In this document: one piece after another, positions 30,501-33,658 of the stretch
Layout: each line of letters starts with the position of its first letter
How positions within the stretch are numbered: the first letter of the stretch is position 1
Source of the DNA: Stereocaulon alpinum
Taxonomy: Eukaryota > Ascomycota > Lecanoromycetes > Lecanorales > Stereocaulaceae
Reading direction: 5' to 3'
Assembly (NCBI GenBank): GCA_018257865.1
Contig: JAEUBA010000172.1
Location: 1 to 33,658 of the forward strand
DNA: 33,658 bases
Program-made: the position numbers and the translations under genes
The notes under the pieces: model-generated
Told to the model about the DNA's origin: nothing
Seen by the model: only the letters and a program-made list of their open reading frames with translations
Databases searched by the model: none

Positions 30501-33500
30501 TTAATTAATTGATTTATACGCCTATTCTAGTATCTATATATACTAATAAGGGTATTCTTTTATATAATTAGAAAATCTAGGGGGCTATAAGCCCTCTAGA
30601 CGCGAAAGAAACCTTTTTAGGGTTACTCCTTCTAGCTAAAAACTCTTACTTATTAGCTTACCTATTACTCTACTCCGCCTATCTAACCTTACTACTAAGC
30701 TTTATAATACTAGTAACTATAGTCTCCTTTACCCTACTAGGCCCTATAATACTCCGGTAGCTCTACTACCTTTAACTTTACCTTATACTTAGGATTCTTT
30801 ATCTTTAGGGTTTTTATTATTAGTTTTACTTTAATAAGGAGTCTAGACTAGGAAAGCTATTCCTTAGTAAGTTAATATTATATTAGAAATTCTAACTAGA
30901 TTAGTTATCTTACTACTACCCTTATACTATTAACTTTAACTAGTATAGTCTTAATATTATAAGTCTTTACCTCCTTAATAAGTTCTCTTTAAGTATTACT
31001 AAGCTTTAAGTAATATAGGAGAATATACTTTATATCTTAATTCCCTTAACTATAATTATAGCGAGCGCTATAAATCCTTAGTACTTTTACTTTATATAAA
31101 AAGTAATTAAACTTATTCTTACTACTTTAAAGTTAGATTACTACTAAGCTTTCTACCTTTCTTAGTTTTAGGTAGTAGTTATATCTATCTCTAAATAATA
31201 TTTCCCTTTAAATAAGTATATAAGAGTATTTAGGGATAGCCTTTTTATATACCTCCTACTACTTAATCTACTTTATTATTACTTAACTCCTTATTTTCTT
31301 AGCTAGAATACCTATATCTTAGTACTCCTTAATATCTATTTTTAGGTTATACTAATATACTTTCTACCTTATTATTATTAATACTTAGTTCTAATCCTTC
31401 GCTTTAAGCTCCTAAAGGGCCTATACCTCCTTCTTTAGTAATAAGATAGGGTATATTAGGCGCGCTCTCCCTCTTTTTCCTTATAATCTTTAACGAATTA
31501 TATAGTTACCTTTAATTATTAGGTTATAAATCCCCCTTAGTATTTAATATCTTATAACTAAAATATCTAATTAAGTCTAAATAGGAGGGATAACTATCTC
31601 TACCTTTAAAACCTAAACTAGTATTACTCTATATACTCTAAGTATTATCCTTAAATAGTTATTCTATATTATTACTAGTATTTTAATATACTTTCCTACT
31701 ACTCCTAGTTCTTTAGTAAGGGTATACTAGATTAGTATAATAAATATAAGTATAGGTCTTACTACTATATTATATACTATTCTATAGTTCTTAACTATAG
31801 CTCCTTAAGTTAATCCGGCTAGATACTTAATTACTTAGGCTTAGGTAGCTACTTTTACTTTTACTTACGCTATATAGGGGCCCTAGCGGAGCTTAGTATT
31901 AATATATAACCTAAAAACCTTAATACTTACCTCTAGTATAACCTCTACGCTACTAAATTATACTATCTCTTTTATATTAAATCTCTTAGATATTTATAAT
32001 AGATATACTAGTTTATACTTTTAGGGTATAAATATTACTCTATATATTTCTATCTATATTAGATAGAGCTTATAGGCTTATTCTAGCTATCTATAGTTCG
32101 TTTCTATTAATTTATTATATACTAGTAAGTATACGTCGTCTATAAATCCTCCTACTTATACTAGGATTTTTACTTTTAAGTATACTTTAATTAGTAGTAT
32201 ATTAAAGAAGAGAAATAGAATTAGTAATATAGGTAATCCTTATAAAATCCCTATCTCTATTACCTCTACTAAGCTAGTTTTACCTCTTAGAGTAATTAAT
32301 ATCGCTCTATCTTTAAGGAAGCTTATAGTCTACTAAATAATTCCTTTAAGGATTCCTTTTATCTTTAGGTTATAGAGTAGCCTTTTATAGGATATATTAT
32401 TAAATACCTCTACTATATCTAATAATAGTAGGCTCGCTATATTATCTTTACCTTAGTTCTATATTATATAGATTAAATCTATAATAGTCTTTAAAGCTAT
32501 TTCTACTAAGTATCTCTTTCTACCCCCTATTTAATATTTTAAGAGTAGGTAATTCCTTTTAGCTATTCTACTAAGATATTTTACTATTATTATCTCTAAT
32601 ACTTTCTTAAGTATATCTAGTAATATAATAGGCTAGTATACCTTAGGCTCTAAATAGTTAGTCTTTTTTAATTTCTTTAATATTACTATATTCGCCTCTT
32701 AGAACTTCTTTAGGTAGTATCTATAATCTAAGTACGCTTAAAATATCCTTCTAAATATTTCTATTATCTCTATATATACTACTCTTAAGAACTTATTTAG
32801 GATCTCTAAGATCCTTAGGGCCTTATCTACTACTAAGTATTAAATTATATCCCTTATCTTCTTTAAGGTAATCTTATTATCTATTACTATAAGTTCTAAG
32901 TAGTTAGCCCTCTTTATATCTATTAGGTCTATTAAAGGTAAGAGTAAAAAGAGGACCCTTTTTAGGGCCTCTACCTTCCCCTTAAAGTCTATTACTTTAT
33001 TCCTATTTCCGTCTTTAATAGCTAGGAATTATAGTAGCTCTTTAAGGTATATACTCCTTTCCCTTCCCTATTTAATAAGTTACTATACTCCTCTTAATCT
33101 TAGTAATATTTTATAGACTCCCTCTCTAAAAGCTATTATCCTAGCCTTTTATAGGGTAGTAACCTTTTCCCTTTTAGCTTAATAAAGGGCTTTCTTAGTT
33201 TCTATATTCTTATTATAGTAATAGGCCTTAAGTACTACCTATAATACTTTAGTTACCCTTATATATACTCTATTCTAATATAGATTAGCCCCTACGTATA
33301 GTTTCTTATATAAGATAGTATTTTCTATTACCTCTTATAATATAGCTATAAGCCTATTAATATACTAGTTAATTATATCTTTAAAGTCTACTAAATATTA
33401 GCTTATTACTTTATTTAGGATCTTTATATATTTCTAGATTTCCTCCTTAGTTACCTTCGCCTCTATCCTTTTCTAAGCCCTTTTCTAGCGTATTAGGCGT

Positions 33501-33539
33501 TCGCTTTATATCTATTCTAGCTTTATTATAATTAGTATA
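30501..33539 (-). mobile_element. LINE copy E, Tad1-like, cut at the right TIR, RIP-degraded
   Basis: Minus strand, 3' tail at 30501-30515, colinear with copy B from its 3' end back to about 8430 (late endonuclease domain). The length (about 3.04 kb) equals the matching part of copy B without its MITE insertion. It spans the C-terminal domain and the whole RT. It stops exactly at the inner edge of the right TIR, mirroring the gypsy fragment that stops at the left TIR. Confidence 0.87.
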
Positions 33540-33658
33540 TGGCCAGCGATGGAGACACACCTGTACGCGGTGCTGGCTACGAACCTGAATACCTATTCAG
33601 AGCCGAGATGTCTCCCCTAATGCATTGCAGGTTGAACGATGTTGAGACGTCGCGTGGT
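33540..33658 (-). repeat. Right terminal inverted repeat, 119 bp
   Basis: Exact reverse complement of bases 1-119. It starts directly after a truncated minus-strand LINE copy. The inner junction here (AT before GGCC) differs from the left one (TT before GGCC on the equivalent strand), so an ATG exists only on this side, at 33539. From that ATG, 40 codons are open to the window edge in the outward direction. Whether this is coding or chance cannot be told from 40 codons. Confidence 0.97.

Noticed and set aside
1..33658. CRISPR array, telomere repeats or an rRNA/tRNA gene
   Set aside because: No regular spacer array, no TTAGGG runs, and no tRNA or rRNA sequence recognised on reading both strands; the genome is eukaryotic.

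Overview
The window looks like nuclear DNA of a filamentous ascomycete (Pezizomycotina); the class cannot be fixed from sequence alone. The reasons are short GT-AG introns of 46-98 nt in most genes, a SET-domain protein, Ty3/gypsy and Tad1-like LINE retrotransposons, and an extreme repeat-induced point mutation (RIP) signature. In the AT-rich blocks the dinucleotides CA and TG are almost absent and replaced by TA.

The first and last 119 bases (1-119 and 33540-33658) are perfect inverted repeats of one another, with normal base composition and no RIP. The window therefore has the form of one 33.7 kb unit closed by long terminal inverted repeats (TIRs). No transposase, tyrosine recombinase (Starship captain) or helicase is visible. 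The window stops where the repeats stop, so target duplications cannot be seen.

Left flank (120-13033): a RIP-saturated nest. It holds a plus-strand gypsy 3' half (integrase, chromodomain, LTR; 120-2571), a truncated LINE (2572-3657), and a minus-strand gypsy 5' half (RT and protease side 3658-6046; gag and LTR 12082-13033). A nearly full-length LINE (6047-12070) is inserted in the gag with an 11-bp target duplication. That LINE itself carries a roughly 560-bp MITE-like insertion that escaped most RIP.

Centre (about 13.3-25.2 kb): a normal-GC island with four supportable genes. They are an ankyrin-repeat protein (minus, 16100-17407), a five-exon SET-domain protein lysine methyltransferase (plus, 18420-20935), a small two-exon disordered protein with a trinucleotide microsatellite in its intron (minus, 22148-22959), and a two-exon F-box-like protein (plus, 23674-25031). 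The 13.3-16.1 kb stretch has unusual GC-rich motif repeats and weak ORFs but no convincing gene.

Right flank (25.2-33.5 kb): RIP-saturated again. It holds a roughly 180-bp tandem duplication, a TRIM-like element with two 128-bp direct repeats, and three minus- or plus-strand LINE copies. The youngest, 28216-29323, is only lightly mutated and sits in an older copy with a 13-bp target duplication.

Main interpretation: a candidate large TIR-bounded accessory unit carrying regulatory-type cargo (SET, ankyrin, F-box) between heterochromatic retrotransposon nests. The main rival explanation is that the 119-bp repeats are independent short fragments, possibly exonic because they are open in one outward frame, that happen to bracket an AT-rich region. 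Every retrotransposon domain assignment rests on reading RIP-mutated frames by eye.
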